Positions 18,899 to 27,174 of a stretch of 64,000 bases of DNA are shown here, piece by piece. Location: NCBI GenBank assembly GCA_037132275.1, contig JBAXPK010000008.1:1-64000 (forward strand), read 5' to 3'. The first letter of the stretch is position 1, and the number at the start of each line of letters is the position of its first letter. Made by a program: the position numbers and the translations under genes. Source of the stretch: JAABPW01 sp037132275 (GTDB lineage: Bacteria > Verrucomicrobiota > Kiritimatiellia > CAIKKV01 > CAITUY01). Below the pieces are notes generated by a model. The model searched no databases and was not told the DNA's origin. It saw nothing but the letters and a program-made list of their open reading frames with translations.

Positions 18899-19453
18899 TT
18901 AACGAATCAGACTCAGGAATTCGGCCCGAGTAGAGGAATCATGATGAAAACTGCCCAGGACAGACGATGTGGTCATCACGGAATCCTGCTTTTCGACCCC
19001 GCGCATAATCATACAGAGGTGGCGACATTCCATGACCACCCCCACCCCCTCCGGCTTGATGGCGCCCATGATGTCATGGGCAATTTGAGCCGTCAGGCGC
19101 TCCTGGATCTGAAGCCGACGGGCATGGCAGTCCACAATGCGGGCCAGCTTGCTCACGCCCAATACCTTTTTATTGGGAATATAACCAATATGGCAGCGGC
19201 CGAAAAAAGGAAGCATATGGTGCTCGCAGAGGCTGTAGACCTCAATGTTCTTGAGCAAGACCATATTGTTTGCCTCGGTCATGAAAACAGCCCCATTGAC
19301 GATGCTTTTCACGGACATCCGATAACCGGAGGTCAGGAACTCGTAGGCGGCCGCCACCCGTTCCGGAGTCTTGAGCAAGCCTTCACGGGCTGGGTCTTCA
19401 CCGATTTCCTTCAATAACTCTGCCACCAAACTCGCCACACGTTTCTTATTCAT
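18899..19453 (-). CDS. folE: GTP cyclohydrolase I
   Basis: FolE converts GTP to 7,8-dihydroneopterin triphosphate, the first step of folate (or queuosine) synthesis. The 184-residue protein has the zinc-binding CEHHMLPFFG and the later MECRHLCMIMRGV, whose Cys completes the metal site, plus the C-terminal SRAEFLSLI-like end. This is the FolE1 (zinc) type. The ATG (MNKKRV) has GTGAG upstream; a GTG four codons earlier is possible. It lies directly downstream of folB, with a short tandem repeat between them. Pairing with folB fixes the folate assignment. Confidence 0.95.
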   Translation of the reverse strand: MNKKRVASLVAELLKEIGEDPAREGLLKTPERVAAAYEFLTSGYRMSVKSIVNGAVFMTEANNMVLLKNIEVYSLCEHHMLPFFGRCHIGYIPNKKVLGVSKLARIVDCHARRLQIQERLTAQIAHDIMGAIKPEGVGVVMECRHLCMIMRGVEKQDSVMTTSSVLGSFHHDSSTRAEFLSLIR

Positions 19454-19464
19454 CGCACATCTCA

Positions 19465-19496
19465 CTTTTTACATCTCACGTTTTACGTCTCGTTAT
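19465..19496 (-). repeat. Short tandem repeat at the folB-folE junction
   Basis: Read on the minus strand, two near-identical units GTAAAACGTGAGAT and GTAAAAAGTGAGAT follow each other. The first unit supplies the last codons and stop of folB. The second runs into the folE ribosome site. The folB C-terminus thus seems to have been shaped by the repeat. Confidence 0.7.
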
Positions 19497-19835
19497 CTCC
19501 ACTTCGCTGCACAGGGCAAATCGAAGTGCTCCCAGTTTTTGAACCACCACATCCACCTGACGCACCAAGGGATCCTGAAGGGACAACTCGGCGATCCGCT
19601 GGGCCAGGCGCTCGATCAATTTGAACGATTTGCGCTCGGACTCCGCCAGGATGGCTTTCTTAAGCGCCTTATAATCAACCGTGTGTCGCAAATCATCACT
19701 CCGGCAGGCGCGTTGCAGATCCGCATGGAGGGTCACGGTAATCAAAACCTCCTGGGGCAGGCGCCGCTCCAGCGCAGTCACCCCAACCCGGCATCGTACC
19801 CGAAGCTCACGAATGCGTATTTTATCAAGATCCAT
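19476..19835 (-). CDS. folB: Dihydroneopterin aldolase
   Basis: FolB cleaves 7,8-dihydroneopterin to 6-hydroxymethyl-dihydropterin and glycolaldehyde in folate synthesis. At 119 residues it has the family length. Visible landmarks are IRIRELRVRCRVGVTALER at the start (the substrate-binding GV.. segment), HTVDYKALKKAI and the catalytic-region FKLIERLAQRIAE. The ATG has GGAAGG upstream. The last four codons (RRKT and stop) fall in a short repeat that continues into the folE leader. Together with folE it forms a small folate operon. Confidence 0.92.
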   Translation of the reverse strand: MDLDKIRIRELRVRCRVGVTALERRLPQEVLITVTLHADLQRACRSDDLRHTVDYKALKKAILAESERKSFKLIERLAQRIAELSLQDPLVRQVDVVVQKLGALRFALCSEVEITRRKT

Positions 19836-19852
19836 TGAAGCGCCTTCCTAAA

Positions 19853-21817
19853 TTAGTCATCCTTCACAGCCGCCAGAACTTCCCTGATCATGCTCAGCAG
19901 CCGGGCGGGCGAATGCGGTTTGGGCAGGAAGGGAAAACCACGGTCTTCGATGGTCTGCCAGCGGGAGCGATCATCCGCATAACCGCTGCTCATCAGCACG
20001 CCCAGTCGCGGGTTGTGAACCAGCGCTTTTTCGACCAGATCGACCCCATTCCCATCCGGCAAAACCACATCGCTGAATACCATGTCAAACCGGTTCTGCT
20101 GGTGGAGGGCTATCGCCCCCTCCTCAATCGTCGCCACCGCAAAGACATCATATCCGGCCGCCGTCAGGACGCGAAGGGCCAATCCCCGCACTTCAGGCTC
20201 ATCCTCCACCAACAGAATACGCTCGCCATGCCCCTGAAGAGAAGCGCCAGAGTCCACGGCAATGGGAGTAACACCTTCGGTGCTCTCTGGCAGATAGAGC
20301 GTAAAGATGGACCCTTTGCCGGCCTCACTCTGCACATGAACCCAACCGTCGTGTTGGCGTGCAATCCCATAGGCCACGGAAAGCCCAAGCCCGCTTCCGT
20401 GCCCTATCCCTTTGGTGCTGAAGAACGGCTCAAACACATGCTCCAAAACCGAGGCTTCCATTCCCACGCCGGTATCTGACACAGCGACAGTCACAAAGTT
20501 TCCGGCACGCGCGCCATGAATGGAGGAGGCCTGCATTTCATCCAGCATCACCCGGGCGGCTGAAATATTCAACTTCCCCCCTTGGGGCATCGCATCCCGG
20601 GCATTGACTACCAAATTCATGAGAAGTTGTTCCAACTGGCTTGCGTCGGCATTAACCGGAAGAAGGTCTGGAGGACACTGGATGCTAAGATGAATGTCCG
20701 CCCCGATCAGGTGCACGATCAAGCCGCGCATATTCTCCAGTATACTACTCATTTCTAACACTTCCGGCACCACCATCTGGCGTCGGCTAAACGTCAACAA
20801 TTGACGGGTCAGCATCGCCGCGCGATGGGCAGCCTCATGAATACATCTTATTTCCTGGGCTAAGGGCGACGAGTCGGGAGTACGGCGCATGATCACCTCC
20901 GCATAGCCCAGGATGATCTGCAGAATGTTGTTGAAATCATGGGCAACCCCCCCAGCCAACTGTCCTACAGCCTCCATTTTATGGGCGAGAATGACCTGCT
21001 TCTGCAACCGTTTGATTTCGCTGATATCCACCACACTCTCAATCAACTGCCGACGTCCATTGAATATCACTTCCCGTACGGTCTTGATCACCGGCATCTC
21101 CGCGCCATCCGCCTTGATCAGAACACGCTCGGAGTGGTCAATGCCTTGGCGTAAATCGGTGATGGGACACTGTCCCTTGGCTGCAGGGCATACAAAGTGA
21201 TGGCAGGGATTACCCACGATTTCATTCACGGGTAACCCAATCATCTGGGCCATCTCGCGGTTAACCTCCTTAATAATATGGCTTTCCGGATCCACGATCA
21301 ATACCCCGGTCTGGACAGACTCCAGAATAACCCGCAATCGGGCTTCACTCTCCCGGAGCGCCTCCTCGGCCCGATCCCGTTCCATCTGGACTCTTCGATA
21401 CTCCCGCCGGGCAGTCGCATCCTTCAAGGCACGCTGAATAACAGGCACCAGTCGCGACAGGCAATCTTTCAACACATAATCCTGCGCGCCCGCCTTCAGG
21501 GTTTCCACGGCCTTTTCCTCACCGATAGCGCCGGACACAATAATAAACGGAATATCCCGCCCCCACGTCTTAAACTCGGCCAAGGCCTCAAGACCGCTGA
21601 ACCGAGGCATGTTATAATCCGCCAAGATCAGATCCCATTCCCACAACAACAAAGACCTCATGGCGGCCACGGTGTCAACCCGCTCATAGACAAGATTATA
21701 TCCCGCACGCCGAAGTTCCCGCACGATCATTTCGGTATCATCAACAGAATCCTCCACGATCAAAAGCCTCAACAGAGTGGCTGGCTCCTGCCCATTTGTT
21801 ATTGCCTGATCCGACAT
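19853..21817 (-). CDS. Hybrid sensor histidine kinase (REC-PAS-HisKA-HATPase-REC)
   Basis: A soluble 654-residue signalling protein without TM helices. Domain order: receiver 1 (about 17-130, IVEDSVDD, phospho-Asp in LILADYNMPRFSG, KDCLSRLVPV), PAS (about 165-280, with a Cys/His cluster NPCHHFVCPAAKGQC), HisKA with the phospho-His in GGVAHDFNNILQIILGY, HATPase_c (NARDAMPQGG, SDTGVGME, GHGSGLGLSVAYGI) and a C-terminal receiver (LLVEDEPEVRG, VFSDVVLPDGNGVD). The Cys-containing insert in the PAS domain (CHHFVC..KGQC) is seen in other family members and could bind a metal or sense redox; this is inference. GGAGA lies six bases before the ATG. It overlaps the response-regulator gene upstream. Confidence 0.9.
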   Translation of the reverse strand: MSDQAITNGQEPATLLRLLIVEDSVDDTEMIVRELRRAGYNLVYERVDTVAAMRSLLLWEWDLILADYNMPRFSGLEALAEFKTWGRDIPFIIVSGAIGEEKAVETLKAGAQDYVLKDCLSRLVPVIQRALKDATARREYRRVQMERDRAEEALRESEARLRVILESVQTGVLIVDPESHIIKEVNREMAQMIGLPVNEIVGNPCHHFVCPAAKGQCPITDLRQGIDHSERVLIKADGAEMPVIKTVREVIFNGRRQLIESVVDISEIKRLQKQVILAHKMEAVGQLAGGVAHDFNNILQIILGYAEVIMRRTPDSSPLAQEIRCIHEAAHRAAMLTRQLLTFSRRQMVVPEVLEMSSILENMRGLIVHLIGADIHLSIQCPPDLLPVNADASQLEQLLMNLVVNARDAMPQGGKLNISAARVMLDEMQASSIHGARAGNFVTVAVSDTGVGMEASVLEHVFEPFFSTKGIGHGSGLGLSVAYGIARQHDGWVHVQSEAGKGSIFTLYLPESTEGVTPIAVDSGASLQGHGERILLVEDEPEVRGLALRVLTAAGYDVFAVATIEEGAIALHQQNRFDMVFSDVVLPDGNGVDLVEKALVHNPRLGVLMSSGYADDRSRWQTIEDRGFPFLPKPHSPARLLSMIREVLAAVKDD

Positions 21818-21843
21818 GAGTTTCTCCACGATCGCGCCGAGGG

Positions 21844-22278
21844 TTAACACGGCGGCTGATTGATGGCCAGCCAGTAAATCCCGAGATGCTTGACGGCATC
21901 AATAAACTTCTGAAAATCCACCGGCTTTCGAACATAACTGTTGGCTCCGAGACTATAACTCTTCAGAATGTCCTGATCTTCAAGAGATGAGGTCAGGACC
22001 ACGACCGGCAAGAGTTTGGTGCGGACATCCGAACGGATACGCCTCAGTGTTTCCAAACCATCAAGTTTCGGCAGTTTGATATCCATCAGGATCAAAATAG
22101 GCATACTCCTTGGATCACGGCCGGCATAGGCGCCTGCACTAAATAAATAGTCCAAGGCTTCGGCGCCATCCCGTACAACATCCAGAATATTGACGATGTT
22201 ATTCTGCGTGAACGCACGTTGAGTCAGAAGAATATCATCAGGATTGTCTTCAATCAATAATATGGTCGAGGGATTCAC
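21844..22278 (-). CDS. Single-domain response regulator, Rcp1-like
   Basis: A 144-residue stand-alone receiver. The acidic pair is in ILLIEDNPDD, the phospho-acceptor Asp in LILMDIKLPKLDG, the Thr/Ser in VVVLTSS and the conserved Lys in YVRKPVDF. The extra YLFSAGAYAGRD segment after the second helix is typical of cyanobacterial-phytochrome partner regulators (Rcp1/CheY-like). No output domain is present, so it works by protein-protein contact, most likely in a phosphorelay with the adjacent hybrid kinase. The start codon is GTG with AGGAG seven bases upstream. It is the first gene of the pair. Confidence 0.9.
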   Translation of the reverse strand: MNPSTILLIEDNPDDILLTQRAFTQNNIVNILDVVRDGAEALDYLFSAGAYAGRDPRSMPILILMDIKLPKLDGLETLRRIRSDVRTKLLPVVVLTSSLEDQDILKSYSLGANSYVRKPVDFQKFIDAVKHLGIYWLAINQPPC

Positions 22279-22390
22279 GCCCGTACTCCTGTTCCCGTAA
22301 CTTCGGCTCTACCGCCAAAATATACACCCCGGCCATCCATAGTAAAGGAATAATGCAGCCTGATTATTCCGAACTCAACGAAGGCTACTG

Positions 22391-22426
22391 GGGGACATTT
22401 AACTGTGTCATTGGTCCCTATTTAAC
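22391..22426. repeat. Imperfect direct repeat, possible insertion-sequence remnant
   Basis: The units GGGACATTTAACT and GGTCCCTATTTAACT lie 7 nt apart in the intergenic region between divergent genes. Such GGGACATTT..GTGTCATTGGTCCC motifs recall insertion-sequence ends, but no transposase is nearby and the family cannot be named. Confidence 0.3.
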
Positions 22427-22500
22427 TCATAAAATAACTGGTTGATTTATCGTCATCTTTATGCACAATCTTGACACTAAGTAATGATAAGGAGAACCCC

Positions 22501-22887
22501 ATGATTAATTTGAATGAATTGCGCGCTGATGACCTGAAGAAAATTATGGTACTCAGGCAGAAAATTGAGCTTTTGGAAACCGAGATGGCGGCCATCCTCA
22601 AAAAGGCCCAAAAGCGCGAACCCCCTTTGAGCGTGACAATCCGGAATATGCGGCTGCCAAGAAAAGCTCAGCCCAGCTTGCGGGATTTAGTCAGCACCAT
22701 CCTGACTGAAGCGGGAAAACCCATGTCCGTTCATGACATCTATGAAGCCAGCCTGTCAGGCGGGTATCAGTGGCGGTCACAGGAGCCGATAAACGCCCTG
22801 AATGTCAAGATGTACACGGACCGGACCTTCAAAAAAGCCTCGCCCGGCCTGTTTGTCCTGCGAAACCCCGAAAAAGCAAAAATCTGA
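22501..22887 (+). CDS. Small HARE-HTH domain protein
   Basis: A 128-residue protein. Residues 1-40 form a charged helix that may be a coiled coil (DDLKKIMVLRQKIELLETEMAAILKKAQ). Residues about 60-125 match the HB1/ASXL restriction-endonuclease helix-turn-helix (HARE-HTH) layout: LRDLVSTILTEAGKPMSVHDIYEA, a middle helix ending NALNVKMYTDRTFKK and the terminal beta-hairpin GLFVLRN. HARE-HTH modules are linked to DNA-binding or chromatin-associated proteins; here a small nucleoid-binding or regulatory role is inferred. AAGGAG seven bases before the ATG fixes the start. It begins the first plus-strand stretch of the window. Confidence 0.75.
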   Translation: MINLNELRADDLKKIMVLRQKIELLETEMAAILKKAQKREPPLSVTIRNMRLPRKAQPSLRDLVSTILTEAGKPMSVHDIYEASLSGGYQWRSQEPINALNVKMYTDRTFKKASPGLFVLRNPEKAKI

Positions 22888-22934
22888 TAAACCACGGTCC
22901 CGCCCCCAGTCCATAAGGAGAGAGGAGAAGGAAC

Positions 22935-23294
22935 ATGCCCGCAACACCCCCTTCAGACATGAATAAGGCGCTGTTCATGGAACTGGCCATCATGCTGTCG
23001 TCGTCGGCCATGCAACAACTCGGCAAGATCATCAACCCGATGACGGGCAAAACAGAAATTCATTTAGAGGCCGCCCAGGCGACGATCGATATGCTTGAGA
23101 TGCTTGAGGCCAAGACCCGCGGGAATCTTGACCGCGAGGAGGAGCGGCTGATCAAAAACACACTGACCGCCCTGCAAATGAATTACGTTGAGACCTCGGC
23201 TTCCGCCCAGACCGCAAAAATAACCCCTGAAAAGCCGTCCGAGCCGCCCCCTACCACCCCTGAAAAACCATCCAAGCCAACTCCTGAAGCGTAA
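22935..23294 (+). CDS. DUF1844 family protein
   Basis: A 119-residue cytoplasmic protein. The DUF1844 pattern is clear: FMELAIMLSSSAMQQLGKI, EAAQATIDMLEMLEAKT, then GNLDREEERLIKNTL and a final LQMNYVE. The C-terminal 30 residues are a Pro/Glu/Lys/Thr-rich tail (two TPEKPS repeats) and are probably disordered. The family is common in the PVC group and some delta-proteobacteria; its function is unknown. AGGAGAAGG lies directly upstream of the ATG. It is downstream of, and probably co-transcribed with, the HARE-HTH gene. Confidence 0.8.
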   Translation: MPATPPSDMNKALFMELAIMLSSSAMQQLGKIINPMTGKTEIHLEAAQATIDMLEMLEAKTRGNLDREEERLIKNTLTALQMNYVETSASAQTAKITPEKPSEPPPTTPEKPSKPTPEA

Positions 23295-23398
23295 AAGGAC
23301 AGCAGCGATCCACGCTTCCACAAGACCTACGACTAAATTCCGCCACGCCCATTGGGAGTGACTTGAAGCGGTGCGAATCCTTGGGAGATGACACCCCC

Positions 23399-24874
23399 TT
23401 AGGGGCTTCCAGTGTGGCAGGTGTCGCAACGTCCGGATTTCCAGTCATCCCCGATATCTTCCGGATGCTTGAACTCCAACCCGGAAGACGTGAACTCAGC
23501 CAGTTCTTTGCCGGGGCCTTGGGCCAGAATCGTGTGGCACGTCTTGCAGTCCTGAGATATCCGTTTTCCGGAATCACTCACATGCTGGCCGTCGTGACAG
23601 CGAAAACAGCCGGGCGTGATCTTGTGCCCAATGTGGTTAGGGTATTCATCCCAGCGGACTTTCATTTCGGGAAAGAAGTTAGCGCTATAGAGAGACTGGA
23701 TCTCCTTAATAACGGGGTCGATCCGGGGGTCACCCGGATGTTTCGCGCGCAACTCATGATCAATAGCCGTAAGGGCCTCAGCCTCTGTTTTGAAGGGGGC
23801 GGCGAGAAGTTTGGCCGCCTGGGACTTGATGGAGGGAATGGAGCTGTCGACTCTGCCGGCGGATAACGCCATATCAAGCAATTCATTTGGTGCGCGATAG
23901 AGATGAGCCGGCCGATTGTGGCAATCCATACAGTCCATACGGCGCTTGGATAACGTGGCGGCTTGCTCATCGGTGATAGAGGTTTTCTTATCTTCGCTGC
24001 GGTAGATCGTCACCTTTCCGAGTTGGTCGGTCACACGAACCCAGGGAATAAGCAGACGCTTGCGGTCGGTCGCGATGTACTCGACCGTATTAACCCCTTC
24101 CATGTGCCAGTGGATACCGCGGATCGGGCCATGCGCCGGATTTCCACCGCCAATGTTGAGTAGCATCTTGATCGTCCATGGCGAGTTTTTTTCGTCGGTT
24201 CCGTAGTAGGTCCAAGTTCGCAACACCGCTCCGAAAAACTTTGTCGGCCAGTGGCAGGCCAGACAGGTATCCTTGGCCGGCCTAAGGCTCTCCACGGGCG
24301 TCTCAATCGGACGGTGATACTTGTTGAACAAAACGGAATAGACCTGATAGAGCCCCGTGACCTTGGCTTTAACAAACCACTCGGCGCCCGGCCCGATGTG
24401 GCACTCGGTGCACGATGAACCGGCGTGCGGCGACTGTTGAAAGGCAGTGAACTCCGGATTCATCACCTTGTGACAGACCCTTCCGCAGAATTGGACAGAC
24501 TCAGTAAAATGGTAGGTCCGATAAGCCACAACAGAAGCCACAACGACCACCACGGCGCCAAGAATAGCGGACAAGGCAAGTCGCACGAGGGTTCGCCGAT
24601 CACCTAGATCAATCACCGGCAGGTGATGTACATACCCCTGACTCTGCATCCGGCGCCGGGTCCAAAGCATGCCAGCCACCACCAGCACGACACAACCGGA
24701 CACGAAGGCGGGTATCAGGAGATAAATGACGATACCGAAGTAAGGCGAGAGGTTTTCGCGAGAGGCATCGATAATCATAAGCACCAGGCCTACGATGAGG
24801 GCGCACGCTCCCAGAAAAAAACCCGCCATGCTGATCCAATTCCTGAGAAGATCACCCAGCTTAACCTTATTCAT
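23399..24874 (-). CDS. NapC/NirT-like multiheme cytochrome c with membrane anchor
   Basis: A 491-residue inner-membrane protein with its heme domain in the periplasm. Three hydrophobic segments occupy residues about 13-35, 44-68 and 97-116. The heme domain has seven motifs: one unusual CxxxCH (CGRVCHKVM), then six CxxCH (CTECH, CLACH, CMDCH, CFRCH, CKTCH, CDTCH). The start of the domain (FCGRVCHKVMNPEFTAF.. then CTECHIGPGAEWF) is typical of NapC/NirT-family quinol dehydrogenases that feed periplasmic reductases. In that family the first heme sits close to the quinol site. Likely it oxidises menaquinol and passes electrons to another cytochrome here. Divergent from the c/b fusion genes. Confidence 0.88.
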   Translation of the reverse strand: MNKVKLGDLLRNWISMAGFFLGACALIVGLVLMIIDASRENLSPYFGIVIYLLIPAFVSGCVVLVVAGMLWTRRRMQSQGYVHHLPVIDLGDRRTLVRLALSAILGAVVVVVASVVAYRTYHFTESVQFCGRVCHKVMNPEFTAFQQSPHAGSSCTECHIGPGAEWFVKAKVTGLYQVYSVLFNKYHRPIETPVESLRPAKDTCLACHWPTKFFGAVLRTWTYYGTDEKNSPWTIKMLLNIGGGNPAHGPIRGIHWHMEGVNTVEYIATDRKRLLIPWVRVTDQLGKVTIYRSEDKKTSITDEQAATLSKRRMDCMDCHNRPAHLYRAPNELLDMALSAGRVDSSIPSIKSQAAKLLAAPFKTEAEALTAIDHELRAKHPGDPRIDPVIKEIQSLYSANFFPEMKVRWDEYPNHIGHKITPGCFRCHDGQHVSDSGKRISQDCKTCHTILAQGPGKELAEFTSSGLEFKHPEDIGDDWKSGRCDTCHTGSP

Positions 24875-25033
24875 AATACTACCCCTACTCCTTTAGATCG
24901 GTTTCAATTAAGTGCGTCACCATAGAGATTCAATCCGTTAATGCCAAGAAAATATCAATCCGGAATAAGTCCACTTTACGTAGATTTATCCTATTTACGA
25001 AAATGGAGCGTCGCGCTATTTTAAACCACTCCT

Positions 25034-27160
25034 ATGCACACAATACTCTGTAAATGTATCTTCCGGGTGGCCTTTATTCTCCTGCTTAGCTGGGGAGGAA
25101 GCCCCCGCGCCCAAGGCGCGACGATTTCAAACAGCGATTGCATGGTTTGCCATGATGATCCGTCCCTTACCCGGCAGATCATGGGAGCAACACAATCACT
25201 GCAGGTCGTAGAAAGTGATCTGAAGAAATCAGTCCACACACAGCTCTCCTGCACGGACTGTCACGCGGGTATAAAGGAGATTCCTCATGCCGACAAACTC
25301 CCTGCGCCTCAATGCGGCAGTTGCCATGACGATGTGGCCAAGGAGTACTCCGCCAGCATTCACGGCGTGAGCCAGAGCATGGGAACATCGGGCGCCGCCA
25401 CTTGTCAGAGTTGCCATGGGTCGCACAATATCGTTCCCGTCAAACAGGGAAACTCCCCGGTGTTCAAGCTCAATCTGCCGGCAACCTGCGCGCGTTGCCA
25501 CAGCAACACTAACCTAACGTCCGAATACAAAATGAAGTTTCCGCAGGCCGCCGCCCAATATATGGAAAGCATCCACGGCCGTGCCTTGCTCAAGCTCGGC
25601 CTGATTGTCGCACCTTCCTGCAACGACTGCCACGGTGTCCACACGATTCGCCGCACCGTGGACCGCGACTCGACTATTAATCATGCCCATATCGCCAACA
25701 CTTGCGGCAAGTGTCACATTGGCGTTGAGAATACCTACATGAAGAGCGTGCATGGGCAACTTCTCGCCAAGGGCGATGCACGGGGGCCCGTCTGCACGGA
25801 CTGCCACACAGCTCATCAGATCGAGACCCAGACCGGCGGGCCGCTCAAGGCCGCCAGCGATCAACGTTGCGGGAAGTGTCACCAGGATCGTCTAGAGAAT
25901 TACATGGAGACGTATCATGGCAAGGCCATAGCTCTGGGCACATCCCATAGCGCGCCTGAAGTTGCGGCCTGTTATGACTGCCATGGACACCATGATGTGC
26001 TTCCCCCTTCAAATCCGGAATCCCGTCTTTCCTCAACCAACATTCTCAAGACCTGCCAACAATGCCATAAGGGAGCCACGGCCAAGTTTACCCAGTATGT
26101 TCCACACGCCGACCCGACCGACCGTAAACACTATCCGCTCCTCCACTTCGTCTTTATCTCCATGACAGGGTTGCTGGTCGGCACGTTTGCCTTTTTCGGA
26201 CTGCATACGGCACTCTGGATACTCCGATCCGGCTACCTGTATCTTCACGACTCAAAAACCTTCAGAGAAGCTAAGATCAGCACCCAGGCAGGCGATCAGT
26301 GGTTTACACGGTTTTCGCCGTTCGAGCGGATGCTGCACATCATGGTCGTCACCAGTTTCCTGCTGCTGGTGATTACAGGAATGCCGTTGAAATTCCACTA
26401 TACGGATTGGGCCAAGACTATTTTCAACATCATGGGCGGCCCCCAGGTTGCCCGGTCGCTGCATCACTTCGCGGCGCTGATCACGTTCCTGTATTTCGCC
26501 CTGCACCTGACGGACCGGATCCGCGCCTCCTGGCGGGGCCGCGGCAATCTGTTTGACCCGGTAACCGGACGCTTTCAACTCAAACGGCTGATCGCGATCC
26601 TGATGGGCCCGGATTCTATGGTTCCAAACATGAAAGACTGGCATGAGTTCATCGCCCACCAGAAGTGGTTCTTTGGCAAGGGCCCCCGGCCTCAGTTCGA
26701 CCGGTGGACGTACTGGGAAAAGTTCGATTACCTCGCGGTATTCTGGGGCGTTGCCATGATCGGAGCCTCCGGTCTGATCATGTGGTTCCCGTTATTTTTC
26801 ACCCGGTTTATGCCGGGCTGGGTGATTAATATTGCGATGATCGTGCATTCGGACGAGGCCTTGCTGGCGGCCGGATTCATCTTCACCTTCCATTTCTTCA
26901 ACACGCATTTTCGGATCGAGAAGTTTCCGATGGATACTGTGATTTTCTCCGGGCGCATCTCCAAATCGGAAATGCTGCATGAACGGAAACAGTGGTATGA
27001 CCGGCTTGTGGCCGAGGGAAAACTCGAGAGTCACCGCGTTCAGGATGAATGGGCCCGATGGCAGGATATCGCCCGGACTTTCGGCTACATGTTCTTTGGC
27101 ACCGGGCTGATCTTGCTGGCGTTGATTGTGCTGGCCATGTCCACACGCCTACTGCACTAG
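25034..27160 (+). CDS. Eleven-heme cytochrome c fused to a membrane cytochrome b domain (CbcL-like)
   Basis: A 708-residue protein with signal peptide (about 1-29). Residues 30-350 hold eleven CxxCH motifs (CMVCH, CTDCH, CGSCH, CQSCH, CARCH, CNDCH, CGKCH, CTDCH, CGKCH, CYDCH, CQQCH), several followed by a distal His pair such as CHGSH and CHGHH. After a TM at about 375-400, residues 430-690 form a FdnI/HydC-type diheme b domain with candidate ligands in ERMLHIMVV, RSLHHFAAL, LYFALH and IVHSDEALL. The layout matches the Geobacter CbcL type of quinol-oxidising c/b fusion. Likely it moves electrons from menaquinol to periplasmic cytochromes. No strong ribosome site precedes the ATG. Confidence 0.88.
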   Translation: MHTILCKCIFRVAFILLLSWGGSPRAQGATISNSDCMVCHDDPSLTRQIMGATQSLQVVESDLKKSVHTQLSCTDCHAGIKEIPHADKLPAPQCGSCHDDVAKEYSASIHGVSQSMGTSGAATCQSCHGSHNIVPVKQGNSPVFKLNLPATCARCHSNTNLTSEYKMKFPQAAAQYMESIHGRALLKLGLIVAPSCNDCHGVHTIRRTVDRDSTINHAHIANTCGKCHIGVENTYMKSVHGQLLAKGDARGPVCTDCHTAHQIETQTGGPLKAASDQRCGKCHQDRLENYMETYHGKAIALGTSHSAPEVAACYDCHGHHDVLPPSNPESRLSSTNILKTCQQCHKGATAKFTQYVPHADPTDRKHYPLLHFVFISMTGLLVGTFAFFGLHTALWILRSGYLYLHDSKTFREAKISTQAGDQWFTRFSPFERMLHIMVVTSFLLLVITGMPLKFHYTDWAKTIFNIMGGPQVARSLHHFAALITFLYFALHLTDRIRASWRGRGNLFDPVTGRFQLKRLIAILMGPDSMVPNMKDWHEFIAHQKWFFGKGPRPQFDRWTYWEKFDYLAVFWGVAMIGASGLIMWFPLFFTRFMPGWVINIAMIVHSDEALLAAGFIFTFHFFNTHFRIEKFPMDTVIFSGRISKSEMLHERKQWYDRLVAEGKLESHRVQDEWARWQDIARTFGYMFFGTGLILLALIVLAMSTRLLH

Positions 27161-27174
27161 GAGGTTACCACATT

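Noticed and set aside
19835..20479. A 214-codon plus-strand open frame opposite the hybrid kinase
   Set aside because: It lies entirely opposite a clear REC domain and has no recognisable domain.
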